Assembly (NCBI GenBank): GCA_900109895.1
Contig: FOBR01000019.1
Span: forward strand, 1 to 64,000
Origin: a bacterium A37T11
Lineage (GTDB): Bacteria; Bacteroidota; Bacteroidia; Sphingobacteriales; Sphingobacteriaceae
Direction of reading: 5' to 3'
DNA: 64,000 nt
Position 1 is the first letter of the stretch. Every line of letters begins with the position of its first letter. Under the pieces are notes generated by a model, which was given only the letters and a program-made list of their open reading frames with translations, ran no database searches and was not told where the DNA came from. Position numbers and translations under genes: made by a program. Shown here in pieces: positions 33,975-43,069 of the stretch.

Positions 33975-35639
33975 TTAATATTTCAAATGTATAGCTACCG
34001 CCGTTCTATCCATATATGTCATGTGATAACTTTCTCCATCGTATAACAAACTTTTGAAATCAAGTTTGTTTTGACCTACCTTAAAATTTTTAAATTTATA
34101 CTCTATAGATGACTCCCCATAAAGAAAAATATTTAAACTATCGCATATACTTGATATTTTTAAATTAAAATTCTGGTCTGAATCTAAGTTCTCAAGCTTA
34201 AATAAATAATATCCTGTACTCTTTTTTTTTGAGAACATATTAACACCAATATATGGAGAGCTATTGAAATTATCCACACTAATCGGAATAAATGATGATT
34301 GGATAGATAAAGACAATGAACCATTTTTTAATACATTCTTAATATCCCTTTTGTCCATAGCATGAAGAAAGGTGAAATTATTTATTGAAGTGGCAATTAA
34401 TGGTGAAGAATTTCTTGTCCAATAAAGAATATCAAAAGCGTCTACCGAGCGTTTATGAAGCGGATCAGTCGGAACATCTGTATCAAGTAATCCAAATGTA
34501 ATATATCGATCTTTTTCAAAGAATGTCTGGATAATCTTATCATCGTTCCAAAACAAGTAACCATTAGAAATATTTTGAGTACATTGTTCCAAAATATTTC
34601 CAATTTTATTAAAATCTTCGGGTATTCTAAAGATCCTTTTATTAGGTCCAGATCTATACTTACCTTTCGTTACTTCAGAACCAATATTGACATAATCTTC
34701 AGGATAAGCTTTGTAAATATAGTGCCCTAATCGTTTGACTTTAGATGATAAAGTATTACCAACCATCTTCTCAAGATGTGCATCATGGCCAAAAATTAAA
34801 ACTTTAGCTGAACGTTGATTTCTTATCCAGTTTAAGTTTTTAAACATACTATTATCTCTTAAATCATCGGGGTGATTGTATGATAACTCAATAGAGCACC
34901 GAAAATTTTCTAAGACATTAACAAATAAGTCGATTGTCGCCATCTTATCTTTCAACCTGATATTAGATAATGCAGCACTTAGAGAATCACAAATTCCATT
35001 TATTTGATTCAAGCTATATTTTTGTTTATAAATATTGTAGAAAAAAGGTAAACCTGAAATATCATTCAAGGCTTGTTTTTGGAAAGAAGTAAGTTCAATA
35101 TTAATTTTATTTGCCATCTTTAAAATCTGAAATGCTGCGGATCTAGTATTAAAAATATCCAATCCTAATATCCAAATTTTATGATTATTAGCTTTTGTTT
35201 TATTAAACTCTTGTACCCACAAAATAAGTTCTTTTTCTTTTTTTGAGGAATAAGGAAAAAGCATCTGTCCAATATGAACGCTGCTATCACCGGTAATGAA
35301 ATAATTAGTGGACAAACTTTCACAAAAATCTCTTTCGGCAAAAGCGATGACGTTAATCTTCCCTTTCTCCACCAACATCTTGGCTAAGTCACAAAAAGCA
35401 TCGCGAATTTCTTGTGTACCATGTGTCGCTTCACCAAAACCAATGATAGACTTATTGACAAATGCTTCATTCAGCTTTTCGATGGTCCTATTTTGCTCAA
35501 AAATAGCTCCTGTAAATAAATTTTCATCTACTTTGTTTTTAATCGATTTTATGGAAAAATACCAATATATTTTAAAGCATGAATATGAAATTATTATTAA
35601 ACCTAGAATAATTATAATAGAAATTTTAAAAATCCTCAT
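33975..35639 (-). CDS. Membrane-anchored erythromycin-esterase-like protein
   Basis: A 554-residue protein with an N-terminal membrane helix (about residues 3-24) and an erythromycin-esterase/EreA-like domain (about 50-400). Conserved residues appear in GFGEATHGTQEIRD (His), FAERDFCESL (Glu) and FGHDAHLEKMVG (His). A beta-rich C-terminal part of about 140 residues follows. EreA-type enzymes open macrolide lactones, but most homologues have unknown substrates. The gene is much richer in A+T than its neighbours, a sign of transfer. ATG at 35639 was chosen; a TTG two codons upstream lies in a promoter-like element. Confidence 0.75.
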   Translation of the reverse strand: MRIFKISIIIILGLIIISYSCFKIYWYFSIKSIKNKVDENLFTGAIFEQNRTIEKLNEAFVNKSIIGFGEATHGTQEIRDAFCDLAKMLVEKGKINVIAFAERDFCESLSTNYFITGDSSVHIGQMLFPYSSKKEKELILWVQEFNKTKANNHKIWILGLDIFNTRSAAFQILKMANKINIELTSFQKQALNDISGLPFFYNIYKQKYSLNQINGICDSLSAALSNIRLKDKMATIDLFVNVLENFRCSIELSYNHPDDLRDNSMFKNLNWIRNQRSAKVLIFGHDAHLEKMVGNTLSSKVKRLGHYIYKAYPEDYVNIGSEVTKGKYRSGPNKRIFRIPEDFNKIGNILEQCTQNISNGYLFWNDDKIIQTFFEKDRYITFGLLDTDVPTDPLHKRSVDAFDILYWTRNSSPLIATSINNFTFLHAMDKRDIKNVLKNGSLSLSIQSSFIPISVDNFNSSPYIGVNMFSKKKSTGYYLFKLENLDSDQNFNLKISSICDSLNIFLYGESSIEYKFKNFKVGQNKLDFKSLLYDGESYHMTYMDRTAVAIHLKY

Positions 35640-35642
35640 TAA

Positions 35643-35650
35643 CAAATTTA
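35643..35650 (-). promoter_or_regulatory. TAnnTTTG element directly before the esterase-like gene
   Basis: The minus strand reads TAAATTTG, then TTA and the ATG. Only 3 nt separate it from the start codon. No good -33 box was seen. Confidence 0.4.
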
Positions 35651-35945
35651 TTATGCGCTCTGTTGATTTGTAGGCTCAATTTGAATAAGTTCTTATATTT
35701 AATAAATTTGAGCGAATTCTCCTTTATTAAAAATAAACTTAATTGATTAATGTTCTAGAGATATTTTGGTTACTGATTTAAAGGTACTCCTAGTAATTCG
35801 CTAAATGATAAATAGTTTATCCAATACGACTCATAATTATCTGCATAAAATTAACAGATAACTTTGTAACCAAAAAATCACATGCGTTATTAATGTAAAA
35901 AAATTAGTCCCAATCCTAAAAACGAATTAGCACCTACTAGTTAAT
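35651..35945. other. AT-rich gene-free spacer
   Basis: About 295 bp of very AT-rich DNA between the esterase-like gene and the terminator of the lanthipeptide-like gene. No reading frame, repeat or RNA was recognised. Confidence 0.5.
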
Positions 35946-35975
35946 GAAAAAGCTTCTGAGAATTATCAGAAGCTT
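35946..35975 (-). terminator. Terminator of the lanthipeptide-like precursor gene
   Basis: AAGCTTCTGA (35950-35959) and TCAGAAGCTT (35966-35975) pair exactly around a 6-nt loop. On the minus strand the stem is followed by a T run. It lies about 20 nt past the precursor stop codon and separates that gene from the esterase-like gene. Confidence 0.75.
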
Positions 35976-35994
35976 ATAATAAAACATCTAATTC

Positions 35995-36234
35995 CTAACA
36001 ACCAGTAAGAGTTGTACTTTGGCAAGAATATCCATGCAGCAAGGTACAATAAACAATTGTTGTTGTGTCATAAGGCGTCGTTGTATAAGGAGTGCAACAG
36101 GTGAAGCCGGTACAACTATCATAAGAGGTTGTCCACATATTACCCTCTCCTCCTTTTACAAGCTTTGCTTCACTTTCTGACAAAGTAGAAATAATTTTTT
36201 TGTTTAATTTAAGTTTTTTTTCATAACACTTCAT
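35995..36234 (-). CDS. Lanthipeptide-like RiPP precursor peptide
   Basis: A 79-residue peptide with the layout of Bacteroidota class I lanthipeptide precursors. The leader (residues 1-29) has KKLKLNKKIISTLSESEAK and ends in the double-glycine cleavage site VKGG. The predicted 50-residue core has six Cys (core positions 12, 17, 18, 34, 42, 50), 15 Thr and 4 Ser, the residues needed for lanthionine rings. No LanB, LanC, LanM, radical-SAM or peptidase-transporter gene is in the window, so it depends on enzymes elsewhere or is an orphan. It has its own promoter and terminator. Confidence 0.7.
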   Translation of the reverse strand: MKCYEKKLKLNKKIISTLSESEAKLVKGGEGNMWTTSYDSCTGFTCCTPYTTTPYDTTTIVYCTLLHGYSCQSTTLTGC

Positions 36235-36255
36235 AATTTAAAATAATCGACCTTT

Positions 36256-36286
36256 CAAATTTATTAAATAGATTTCAAAAACACAA
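36256..36286 (-). promoter_or_regulatory. Promoter of the lanthipeptide-like gene
   Basis: On the minus strand a TTG (rc of 36284-36286) is followed by a 20-nt spacer and TAAATTTG (rc of 36256-36263). This fits the Bacteroidota -33/-7 pattern with canonical spacing. The start codon is 21 nt past the -7 element. Confidence 0.65.
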
Positions 36287-36444
36287 TTTTTTTTTATTTT
36301 TATAAATAAATATCTTATTAGCCGGGCAGATTCCATTTAGGATAACTGGGAATCTAACCCATTACATAATATTAACCATAATTATGTTCATCCTCTATCT
36401 TCAGTTTTAGCTATGGGTTACCAATTTTTTACAACAAATAGAGA
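36287..36444. other. Gene-free stretch with a small hairpin
   Basis: AT-rich DNA upstream of the precursor gene. AGATTCC (36328-36334) pairs with GGAATCT (36349-36355), giving a 7-bp stem. No reading frame is supported. Confidence 0.4.
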
Positions 36445-36645
36445 CTATTGAAACTGAATAGAAGGCGGTTTAATTTGAATTGTGACGGCGATTGCTCTCA
36501 CAATATCTCGTTTTGGTTTTTCCATGATACGGATATAGTTTCTTGTGGTTGCGAAGTCGTCAGTTCTTATTCGCTTCGGTAATCTCCTGACTGGCCAATC
36601 GGAAATTTTCAGGCTTTGACAAAATCGACAAGGAAAATAAATCAT
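36445..36645 (-). pseudogene. Possible IS66 transposase tail remnant
   Basis: The minus-strand frame ends DDFATTRNYIRIMEKPKRDI, then VRAIAVTIQIKPPSIQF. This resembles the C-terminal end of IS66 transposases (pattern FxxIRSYIxTxxKQxxNIxxAI). The first part of the frame is not transposase-like. The evidence is weak because only about 40 residues are comparable. Confidence 0.35.
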
Positions 36646-36857
36646 AGACCTTCAAAGAATAAATGGTGTAGTAAAGTAACAAAAAAACGGAAGGAAGATA
36701 AAAACAAAAGCTGACTATGAATAAAAGAACCGGCCCCTAAACGCTGGACAGTTGCCAAAAGTAGAAAGAAGCGAGGGGATGTGCTATGATACGACCAGTT
36801 AATAGTCTATAGCGTACAACAGCATCCACGACCGGTAAAATCCATAAAAAACAAGCG
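36646..36857. other. Decayed insertion-sequence DNA
   Basis: No intact gene. In the plus-strand frame that leads into the IS66 remnant at 36858 two stop codons interrupt the reading near 36758 and 36809, so this is probably the ruined upstream part of the same transposase. Confidence 0.4.
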
Positions 36858-37085
36858 GTGGCCAAAGAAATGACACAAGCACGCAACCTATTAATGTGTT
36901 TCATAAAATTCCATGGCGGCATGTTGCTTTTCACAAAAGACTTCAACGTCTCCTTTACCAATAATACCGCTGAGCAGGCTGTCAGCATGATGGAGATTAA
37001 ACAAAAATTATCCGGATGCTTACGAAGTAAACAGGGAGTCCAGACTTCGTCACTACAAGAAGCTATATTGTCACGACAAGAATAA
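36858..37085 (+). pseudogene. IS66 transposase C-terminal remnant
   Basis: The frame has TKDFNVSFTNNTAEQAVSMM, then EIKQKLSGCLRSKQG, which matches the conserved C-terminal block of IS66 transposases (pattern DFxVPFTNNxAEQDxRMxKxKQKISGCFRSxxG), including the catalytic Glu region. Everything before it is degraded and the tail ends early at 37085. It is a different copy from the element at 32053-33878. Confidence 0.7.
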
Positions 37086-37314
37086 GCGAAACATTACTGG
37101 GGCCGGCAACCCTTCCCGCCAAACCGGTAGTGAGATTGCTGCTGGACACCTTAAGTTCTGTGGGGTTAATGTTGGTCACGAAACCGGGCGATCAATTCTG
37201 CAATTCGTGGCAAAACATTTCTACTCACCCTTAATAATCGTCACCATCACTTCTTAGAACAATTCTAAATTGCTCAAATTTGTTGCGTGGTTTTAGCAAT
37301 CCGAATAAAGCCTT

Positions 37315-37322
37315 TAGATTTG
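37315..37322 (+). promoter_or_regulatory. Putative sdhCAB promoter -7 element
   Basis: TAGATTTG fits TAnnTTTG and lies 31 nt before the sdhC ATG. A TTTT lies 20 nt upstream, a weak -33 match. Confidence 0.5.
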
Positions 37323-37353
37323 CTTACCGAAATTATTTAACAAAACAAGAATA

Positions 37354-38127
37354 ATGAGTAGTTTTAAGCAAGCGTTCACTTCCTCCCTGGGGAAGAAACT
37401 GATCATGAGTCTGACCGGGCTCTTTTTATGTACGTTCCTGGTTGTACATTTGATCGGTAACCTGCAGTTATTCCACGATGACAACGGTAAGGCTTTTAAT
37501 GAGTATGCCTATTTCATGACACACTTCCCACCCATAAAGGTGGTGTCTTATTTATTATATGCTTCTATTATCCTGCATGCCATTTATGCCCTGGTGGTCA
37601 CTTTGCACAATAAAAAAGCTCGCCCGGTTAAATATGCTGTATACGATGGGCAAGCTAACAGCAAATGGAATTCACGAAATATGGGTTTCTTAGGAACAAT
37701 TTTACTATTTTTTATTGTGAGCCACATGTATAGTTTTTGGTGGAAGTACCATCGGGATCAGGTGCCTTATATTGAATACCGAAGTGACCTCAACTCCGGA
37801 TCGACCCAGACAAGGGAGCTGGCTGCGGCCGAGTTTAACGATTATCAAAATTTTACGGATAACGGTGTAGAAGTTGTTCGCGCACGTGATCTTTACCGCC
37901 AAGTAGAATTTGCTTTTCAGGAATGGTGGCTGGTCGCTTTTTATGTGATTGCGATGGTTGCTTTGTCTTTTCACTTGATTCATGGTTTTAGAAGTGCCTT
38001 CCAGACATTGGGATGGAACCATAAAAAGTATGTGCCGCTGATCAGATTCATTGGTATTTGGGGCTTTGGTGTACTTATTCCAATTGGATTTGCCGCGATG
38101 CCACTCTATTTTTTCTTTTGTAAATAA
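37354..38127 (+). CDS. sdhC: Succinate dehydrogenase cytochrome b subunit
   Basis: A 257-residue membrane anchor of the b558 type, with five predicted helices. The start KQAFTSSLGKKLIMSLTGLFLCTFLVVHLIGN and the His residues in VHLIGN, ASIILHAIYAL, FIVSHMYSFWW and LSFHLIHGFRS fit di-heme binding. It anchors SdhA and SdhB and passes electrons between succinate and menaquinone. It leads the sdhCAB operon, 18 nt before sdhA. Confidence 0.93.
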   Translation: MSSFKQAFTSSLGKKLIMSLTGLFLCTFLVVHLIGNLQLFHDDNGKAFNEYAYFMTHFPPIKVVSYLLYASIILHAIYALVVTLHNKKARPVKYAVYDGQANSKWNSRNMGFLGTILLFFIVSHMYSFWWKYHRDQVPYIEYRSDLNSGSTQTRELAAAEFNDYQNFTDNGVEVVRARDLYRQVEFAFQEWWLVAFYVIAMVALSFHLIHGFRSAFQTLGWNHKKYVPLIRFIGIWGFGVLIPIGFAAMPLYFFFCK

Positions 38128-38145
38128 GCAATTAACGATCGAAGG

Positions 38146-40077
38146 ATGTTAGATTCAAAGATACCTGCAGGACCACTGGCCGAAAAATGGTCAAACCATA
38201 AATTTCACCTAAAACTGGTTAATCCTGCCAATAAACGTAGATTTACGATCATTGTAGTAGGTACTGGCCTGGCTGGTGCGTCTGCCGCTGCTTCGCTGGC
38301 AGAGCTTGGCTACAATGTGAAGGCTTTTTGTTACCAGGACAGTGCCCGGCGTGCACACTCTATCGCTGCTCAGGGTGGTATCAATGCTGCCAAAAACTAT
38401 CAAAATGACGGTGACAGTGTGTACCGTTTGTTTTACGATACGATAAAAGGGGGTGACTACCGTGCACGCGAAGCCAACGTATATCGGCTTGCGGAAGTTT
38501 CTGTCAATATTATAGATCAATGTGTGGCACAAGGGGTTCCTTTTGCCCGTGAGTATGGTGGGTTACTGGATAACCGTTCATTTGGCGGAGCACAGGTATC
38601 CCGTACATTTTATGCTCGCGGTCAAACAGGGCAACAATTGCTATTAGGAGCATATTCAGCCTTAAACCGGCAAATCCATGCTGGTAAAGTAGAAATGTTT
38701 ACCCGGCATGAAATGTTGGATCTGGTGACGATAGAAGGGCAGGCGCGAGGCATTATTACCCGCGACCTAGAGACGGGAGCGATAGAATCGCACGCTGGTC
38801 ATGCGGTATTGTTGTGTACCGGCGGATATGGAAACGTGTTTTTCTTATCAACCAACGCAATGGGCTGTAATGTTACCGCTGCTTGGAGAGCGCATAAGCG
38901 GGGTGCCTTTTTTGCCAATCCATGTTATACCCAAATTCACCCAACTTGTATTCCGGTGACGGGCGATCATCAGTCAAAACTGACGTTGATGTCTGAGTCA
39001 TTGCGTAACGATGGCCGTGTATGGGTGCCCAAGACGGTAGAGCTTGCCCAGAAATTACGCAAGGGTGAGATCAAAGTCACCGACATCAAAGAGGAGGACC
39101 GTGATTATTTCCTGGAACGTAAATATCCATCTTTTGGAAATCTGGTTCCACGGGATGTGGCTTCGCGCAATGCCAAACAAATGGCTGAAGAGGGCCGTGG
39201 TGTGGGAAAAACTGGTTTGGCGGTATTTCTAGACTTTGCAGAAGCGATTTCCAGGTTGGGCGAAGATGCCGTAAGGGCCAAATATGGCAACCTTTTCGAC
39301 ATGTATTATCAGATTACGGATGAAAACCCTTATAAGCAACCGATGCGGATTTATCCGGCTGTACATTATACCATGGGTGGTATTTGGGTAGATTATAACC
39401 TGATGACGACCATACCGGGTTTATATGCATTGGGTGAATGTAATTTCTCAGATCATGGTGCCAACCGGCTTGGTGCTTCTGCGCTGATGCAGGGACTGGC
39501 AGATGGGTACTTTGTGATTCCTTACACCGTGGGTGATTACCTGGCCGGATTAGGATTTGCTCCCGTAGACAAAAACCACCCCAACTTTGAAAAGACCCGT
39601 CTGGAAGTGGAAGGCAAGGTAAAACAACTGCTTTCCATGAAAGGCTCAAAGACAGTGGACGATATCCATAAAAAACTTGGCCACATCATGTGGGAGTATT
39701 GTGGCATGGCCCGTAATGAAGAAGGCTTAAAGAAGGCTAAAGGCTTAATTCAAGAACTTCGTAAGGAATTTTGGAGCGACGTGACCGTTCTTGGCGAAAA
39801 TGAGGAACTCAATCTTTCCCTTGAAAAAGCTGGGCGTGTGGCAGACTTTCTGGAGTTAGGCGAATTGATGGTAGACGACGCGCTGAATCGCCGTGAATCC
39901 TGTGGCGGGCATTTCCGCGAAGAAAGTGCCACGGAAGACGGGGAAGCTAAGCGGGATGACGAAAACTATTCCTATGTTGCGGCTTGGGAATACCAAGGTG
40001 ATAACCAGCCAGAGGTCATGCATAAAGAAGAACTCATATTTGAGAATGTTAAGTTAACGCAAAGAAGCTATAAATAA
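38146..40077 (+). CDS. sdhA: Succinate dehydrogenase/fumarate reductase flavoprotein subunit
   Basis: A 643-residue FAD-containing catalytic subunit. The dinucleotide fold is seen as [20 protein letters not shown] near residue 36, the flavin-linking His in [18 protein letters not shown], and active-site residues in [12 protein letters not shown] and [18 protein letters not shown]. The operon order C-A-B and the length match the Bacteroidota enzymes. It oxidises succinate in the TCA cycle or works in reverse. Confidence 0.96.
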   Translation: MLDSKIPAGPLAEKWSNHKFHLKLVNPANKRRFTIIVVGTGLAGASAAASLAELGYNVKAFCYQDSARRAHSIAAQGGINAAKNYQNDGDSVYRLFYDTIKGGDYRAREANVYRLAEVSVNIIDQCVAQGVPFAREYGGLLDNRSFGGAQVSRTFYARGQTGQQLLLGAYSALNRQIHAGKVEMFTRHEMLDLVTIEGQARGIITRDLETGAIESHAGHAVLLCTGGYGNVFFLSTNAMGCNVTAAWRAHKRGAFFANPCYTQIHPTCIPVTGDHQSKLTLMSESLRNDGRVWVPKTVELAQKLRKGEIKVTDIKEEDRDYFLERKYPSFGNLVPRDVASRNAKQMAEEGRGVGKTGLAVFLDFAEAISRLGEDAVRAKYGNLFDMYYQITDENPYKQPMRIYPAVHYTMGGIWVDYNLMTTIPGLYALGECNFSDHGANRLGASALMQGLADGYFVIPYTVGDYLAGLGFAPVDKNHPNFEKTRLEVEGKVKQLLSMKGSKTVDDIHKKLGHIMWEYCGMARNEEGLKKAKGLIQELRKEFWSDVTVLGENEELNLSLEKAGRVADFLELGELMVDDALNRRESCGGHFREESATEDGEAKRDDENYSYVAAWEYQGDNQPEVMHKEELIFENVKLTQRSYK

Positions 40078-40078
40078 G

Positions 40079-40849
40079 ATGAGCGGACACATGAATTTAA
40101 CGCTGAAAGTTTGGCGTCAAAAGAACAAGGAAACCCGGGGCAAATTTGTGACGTATAAAGCGGATGATATTTCACCGGATATGTCTTTTCTGGAAATGCT
40201 CGACGTGGTGAACGAAGGGCTGACACGCAAGGGCGAGGATCCGATCTATTTTGACCACGACTGCCGGGAGGGAATTTGTGGGATGTGCTCCCTCCATATC
40301 AATGGGCGTCCGCATGGGCCCAAAGAGGAAACGACTACTTGCCAATTGCACATGCGCAGTTTTCATGATGGCCAGACCATTGTGATTGAACCCTGGAGGG
40401 CGGCAGCTTTTCCTGTGATCAAAGATTTGGCGGTTGATCGTTCAGCATTTGACCGCATTCAGCAAGCGGGAGCTTATGTCAATATCAATACGGGTGGGGT
40501 ACCGGATGCAAATGCGATTCCTATTCCAAAAGATGTCGCCGACGAAGCATTTGAATCGGCAACCTGCATTGGTTGTGGTGCCTGCGTGGCTGCGTGTAAG
40601 AATGCATCGGCTATGTTGTTTGTTTCGGCTAAAATATCACAATATGCATTGGTTCCTCAGGGACAAACGGAGCGTTACAGCCGTGCTCAGGCCATGGTAG
40701 CCCAGATGGATGAAGAAGGTTTTGGTTCTTGTACCAATACTGGTGCCTGTGAGGCAGAATGTCCGGTGGGCATTAAACTAACCAATATTGCCCGCATGAA
40801 CCGCGAATACTTTACGGCAAAATTCTTTAAACAGGAAGAAGCTCACTAA
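40079..40849 (+). CDS. sdhB: Succinate dehydrogenase/fumarate reductase iron-sulfur subunit
   Basis: A 256-residue electron-transfer subunit. The plant-type [2Fe-2S] ligands are seen in [17 protein letters not shown] with a further Cys in [11 protein letters not shown]. The second domain has [16 protein letters not shown] and then [17 protein letters not shown] for the [4Fe-4S] and [3Fe-4S] clusters. The start is 1 nt after the sdhA stop. Confidence 0.95.
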   Translation: MSGHMNLTLKVWRQKNKETRGKFVTYKADDISPDMSFLEMLDVVNEGLTRKGEDPIYFDHDCREGICGMCSLHINGRPHGPKEETTTCQLHMRSFHDGQTIVIEPWRAAAFPVIKDLAVDRSAFDRIQQAGAYVNINTGGVPDANAIPIPKDVADEAFESATCIGCGACVAACKNASAMLFVSAKISQYALVPQGQTERYSRAQAMVAQMDEEGFGSCTNTGACEAECPVGIKLTNIARMNREYFTAKFFKQEEAH

Positions 40850-40859
40850 GAAAGTGCAA

Positions 40860-41303
40860 CTAGGATAAGTCAAATTGCATCCAGCCGTCGCCATTATACC
40901 CATAAATAAATTGAGTGGGGTTAATGATCTCAGCCAGGAGTTCGGCATCTTCTGCCATACCATCATCACTGCCTGATGGCAAAAAGTGTTGCCCATCTAC
41001 CACATACACCCGGTTGTTTTGAACAGCAGGGGTGTTTATCCATTCCGGTTGCTTTAATTGGTCGGGCAAAATTCCCAAAAGTTGATTCATAGGCTCGGTA
41101 GTGACAATGATCAATAAATCGGCCTCAGCTACTTGGGACGGTCTGCCGCCTGCCCATTCAACGATTTCCTGAAGGGAGGAGTCATCCAGCAACACTTGTG
41201 GAAAAAGGGACCTAAGTAATCGTACTTTGGGCCTTTGGGCCGCTTCAATAAATTTTAATTTGTGCCGGATAATGTCCAGGCGTTCCTCCACGTCTGTTTG
41301 CAT
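40860..41303 (-). CDS. Half-size BtuF-like protein (C-terminal lobe only)
   Basis: A 147-residue protein aligning by eye with the C-terminal lobe of cobalamin-type periplasmic binding proteins: RPKVRLLRSLFP, LQEIVEWAGGRPSQ, ADLLIIVTTEP and VQNNRVYVVDGQHFLPSG. There is no signal peptide and no N-terminal lobe, so it should be cytoplasmic and cannot form the usual two-lobed ligand cleft. The start ATG 41303 is preceded by TACTTTTG. Function unknown. Confidence 0.6.
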   Translation of the reverse strand: MQTDVEERLDIIRHKLKFIEAAQRPKVRLLRSLFPQVLLDDSSLQEIVEWAGGRPSQVAEADLLIIVTTEPMNQLLGILPDQLKQPEWINTPAVQNNRVYVVDGQHFLPSGSDDGMAEDAELLAEIINPTQFIYGYNGDGWMQFDLS

Positions 41304-41307
41304 GCTA

Positions 41308-41315
41308 CAAAAGTA
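41308..41315 (-). promoter_or_regulatory. TAnnTTTG element 4 nt before the BtuF-like gene
   Basis: The minus strand reads TACTTTTG, then TAGC and the ATG. It suggests a nearly leaderless transcript. No good -33 box. Confidence 0.4.
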
Positions 41316-41471
41316 CGGTTTTTAAGGATGTGGATAAGGAAGTTAATGTTAACAAAAAAATAATAGCTGCATAACTTAGTTCTCGTAAATTCATTATACC
41401 TTTATCAGACCACGCATTCTTTTGTGGTTCTTTTTATAATAATAGGTTATTTAATACAAACCCCAACGTTT

Positions 41472-41945
41472 ATGACCTGGAAAAAATTTAGCGGAGAAGT
41501 GATCCGCAGACCAATTTCTGAAGAAGTTTCCCAAGCGATTGCCCGCGAATATGCCCTGGGCAACAAACTAAAAGTATGTATCGGTACAGACTCACAGGTA
41601 AAAGGTGGAATTATTGATTTCGCCACCGTGATTGTTTTTCTCCGTGTAAAAAAAGGGGGCTTTATGTACATACACCAGGAGAAGAGCGCCATCAAGATGT
41701 CCATCCGCGAACGCATGCTTTCGGAAGTACAAAAGTCTATTGAGATAGCCTACGCGCTATGCGATTTGCTGGATAAATACGATGTGGCCCTCGAAGTGCA
41801 TGCAGACATTAACACCAATCCCAATTTTAAATCTAACCAGGCCCTGCACGAGGCGATGGGTTATATTTTAAGTATGGGTTTTGTGTTTAAGGCCAAGCCA
41901 GAGGCTTTCGCAAGTTCGGCTTGTGCCAATAAAATGGTACAATAG
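41472..41945 (+). CDS. DUF458 protein (RNase H-like, YkuK family)
   Basis: A 157-residue protein of the DUF458/YkuK type, with an RNase H-like fold: KVCIGTDSQVKGGIIDFATV (acidic residue), MSIRERMLSEVQKSIEIAYAL, then VALEVHADINTNPNFKSNQA. Its activity has not been shown. ATG at 41472 (MTWKKFSGEVI) was chosen; the in-frame start at 41424 adds a hydrophobic non-family segment. It converges with the ABC ATPase gene, 3 nt apart. Confidence 0.8.
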   Translation: MTWKKFSGEVIRRPISEEVSQAIAREYALGNKLKVCIGTDSQVKGGIIDFATVIVFLRVKKGGFMYIHQEKSAIKMSIRERMLSEVQKSIEIAYALCDLLDKYDVALEVHADINTNPNFKSNQALHEAMGYILSMGFVFKAKPEAFASSACANKMVQ

Positions 41946-41948
41946 CCA

Positions 41949-43001
41949 TTAGAAAACGACAAAACGTTCAAACTGTAGTGTTACACGCTCACCTGCTTTC
42001 AACCCTGAAAGTTGGGTATTAATTATTTTGAGGGATATTTGATTTATTTCGACAATCAGTTCTTCGTAAAAGCCTTTAAATAAAACAGCCTTTACTACGC
42101 CTGCTCCGTGGTTATCCGGCTGTGCCTGGATCCATTCAGGATGGATGGCGGCCGTTTTTCCCGGGGAGGCATTAAGTTTAAGCAAAGTAGCTCCTTCTGA
42201 CGAAAGGATATTACTTTTGGCCAGGAGCGTAGCTGCATAGGCATTGGGTGGATTTTTATAGATTTCGGCGGGTTTACCTGCCGCCATGACCTTGCCTTCC
42301 CTAAGAATCAATAAAGCGTCTGCGATGGCCAGAACTTCAGATGGGTCATGTGATACCAGTACTACCGTCAGTCCATCTTCATCGACCAATTTACGAATAT
42401 CTTGCTGTAACCTATCCCTGAAAGCTGCATCCACTTGGTTAAAGGGTTCGTCCATGAGCAAAACTTCCGGGTCAGTTACCAGCGCACGTGCAATAGCTAC
42501 ACGCTGGCGCTCACCGCCGCTTAAATCAGATATGCGTTGTGAGGACAGGTGAGATATGCTTAGTCGATCAAGCATATTGCGTGTCTTTTCTTCTTTAGCA
42601 GTTAGATCAGTATTCGAAAGCCGGGAGGCAACATTGTCCCAAACATTGGCGTAGGTATTCAGATCGTCAAAATGTTGGGAAACCATCCGCATGGCTGGAT
42701 GACCGGGAATGAGTTTCTCCAACGGGCCCTTTACTTTCCAGCCCCGGTAGCGCACCTCTCCTCCGTCTGGCTCCAACAAACCATATAGTAAACGTAATAA
42801 CGTACTTTTTCCGCTGCCGCTTTCTCCGATAATAGCCGTAATTTCTCCTTCAGCGATGTCTGCATGAATGTGCTGGATAGCGGCTACGTTTCGCTTATCT
42901 GCATAATATTTGCTGAGGTCATCAGCATGGATAAGAGCCAAGCCTTCCAATTGTACATCTGGAGAAGTGGGGCTGCAAGAAATGGTAGCGGATGCTGACA
43001 T
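41949..43001 (-). CDS. ABC transporter ATP-binding protein (orphan)
   Basis: A 350-residue ABC ATPase of the PotA/FbpC-like group. Walker A is GESGSGKSTLLRLLYG, the signature LSGGERQRVAIARALV, Walker B VLLMDEPFNQVDA and the switch VLVSHDPSEVLA. A C-terminal TOBE-like beta domain (about 260-350) follows. No permease or binding-protein gene is adjacent, so the transported substrate cannot be inferred. About 70 nt separate it from the barrel gene. Confidence 0.88.
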   Translation of the reverse strand: MSASATISCSPTSPDVQLEGLALIHADDLSKYYADKRNVAAIQHIHADIAEGEITAIIGESGSGKSTLLRLLYGLLEPDGGEVRYRGWKVKGPLEKLIPGHPAMRMVSQHFDDLNTYANVWDNVASRLSNTDLTAKEEKTRNMLDRLSISHLSSQRISDLSGGERQRVAIARALVTDPEVLLMDEPFNQVDAAFRDRLQQDIRKLVDEDGLTVVLVSHDPSEVLAIADALLILREGKVMAAGKPAEIYKNPPNAYAATLLAKSNILSSEGATLLKLNASPGKTAAIHPEWIQAQPDNHGAGVVKAVLFKGFYEELIVEINQISLKIINTQLSGLKAGERVTLQFERFVVF

Positions 43002-43069
43002 ATCACATTAAATACTAAGACAGCACAAAACTACGAATAATATATAGTTCAGTAATAATCTACACAACC

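Noticed and set aside
36737-36988. 83-residue minus-strand frame overlapping the IS66 remnant
   Set aside because: The plus strand gives the clear IS66 C-terminal block, so the minus-strand frame is a shadow.
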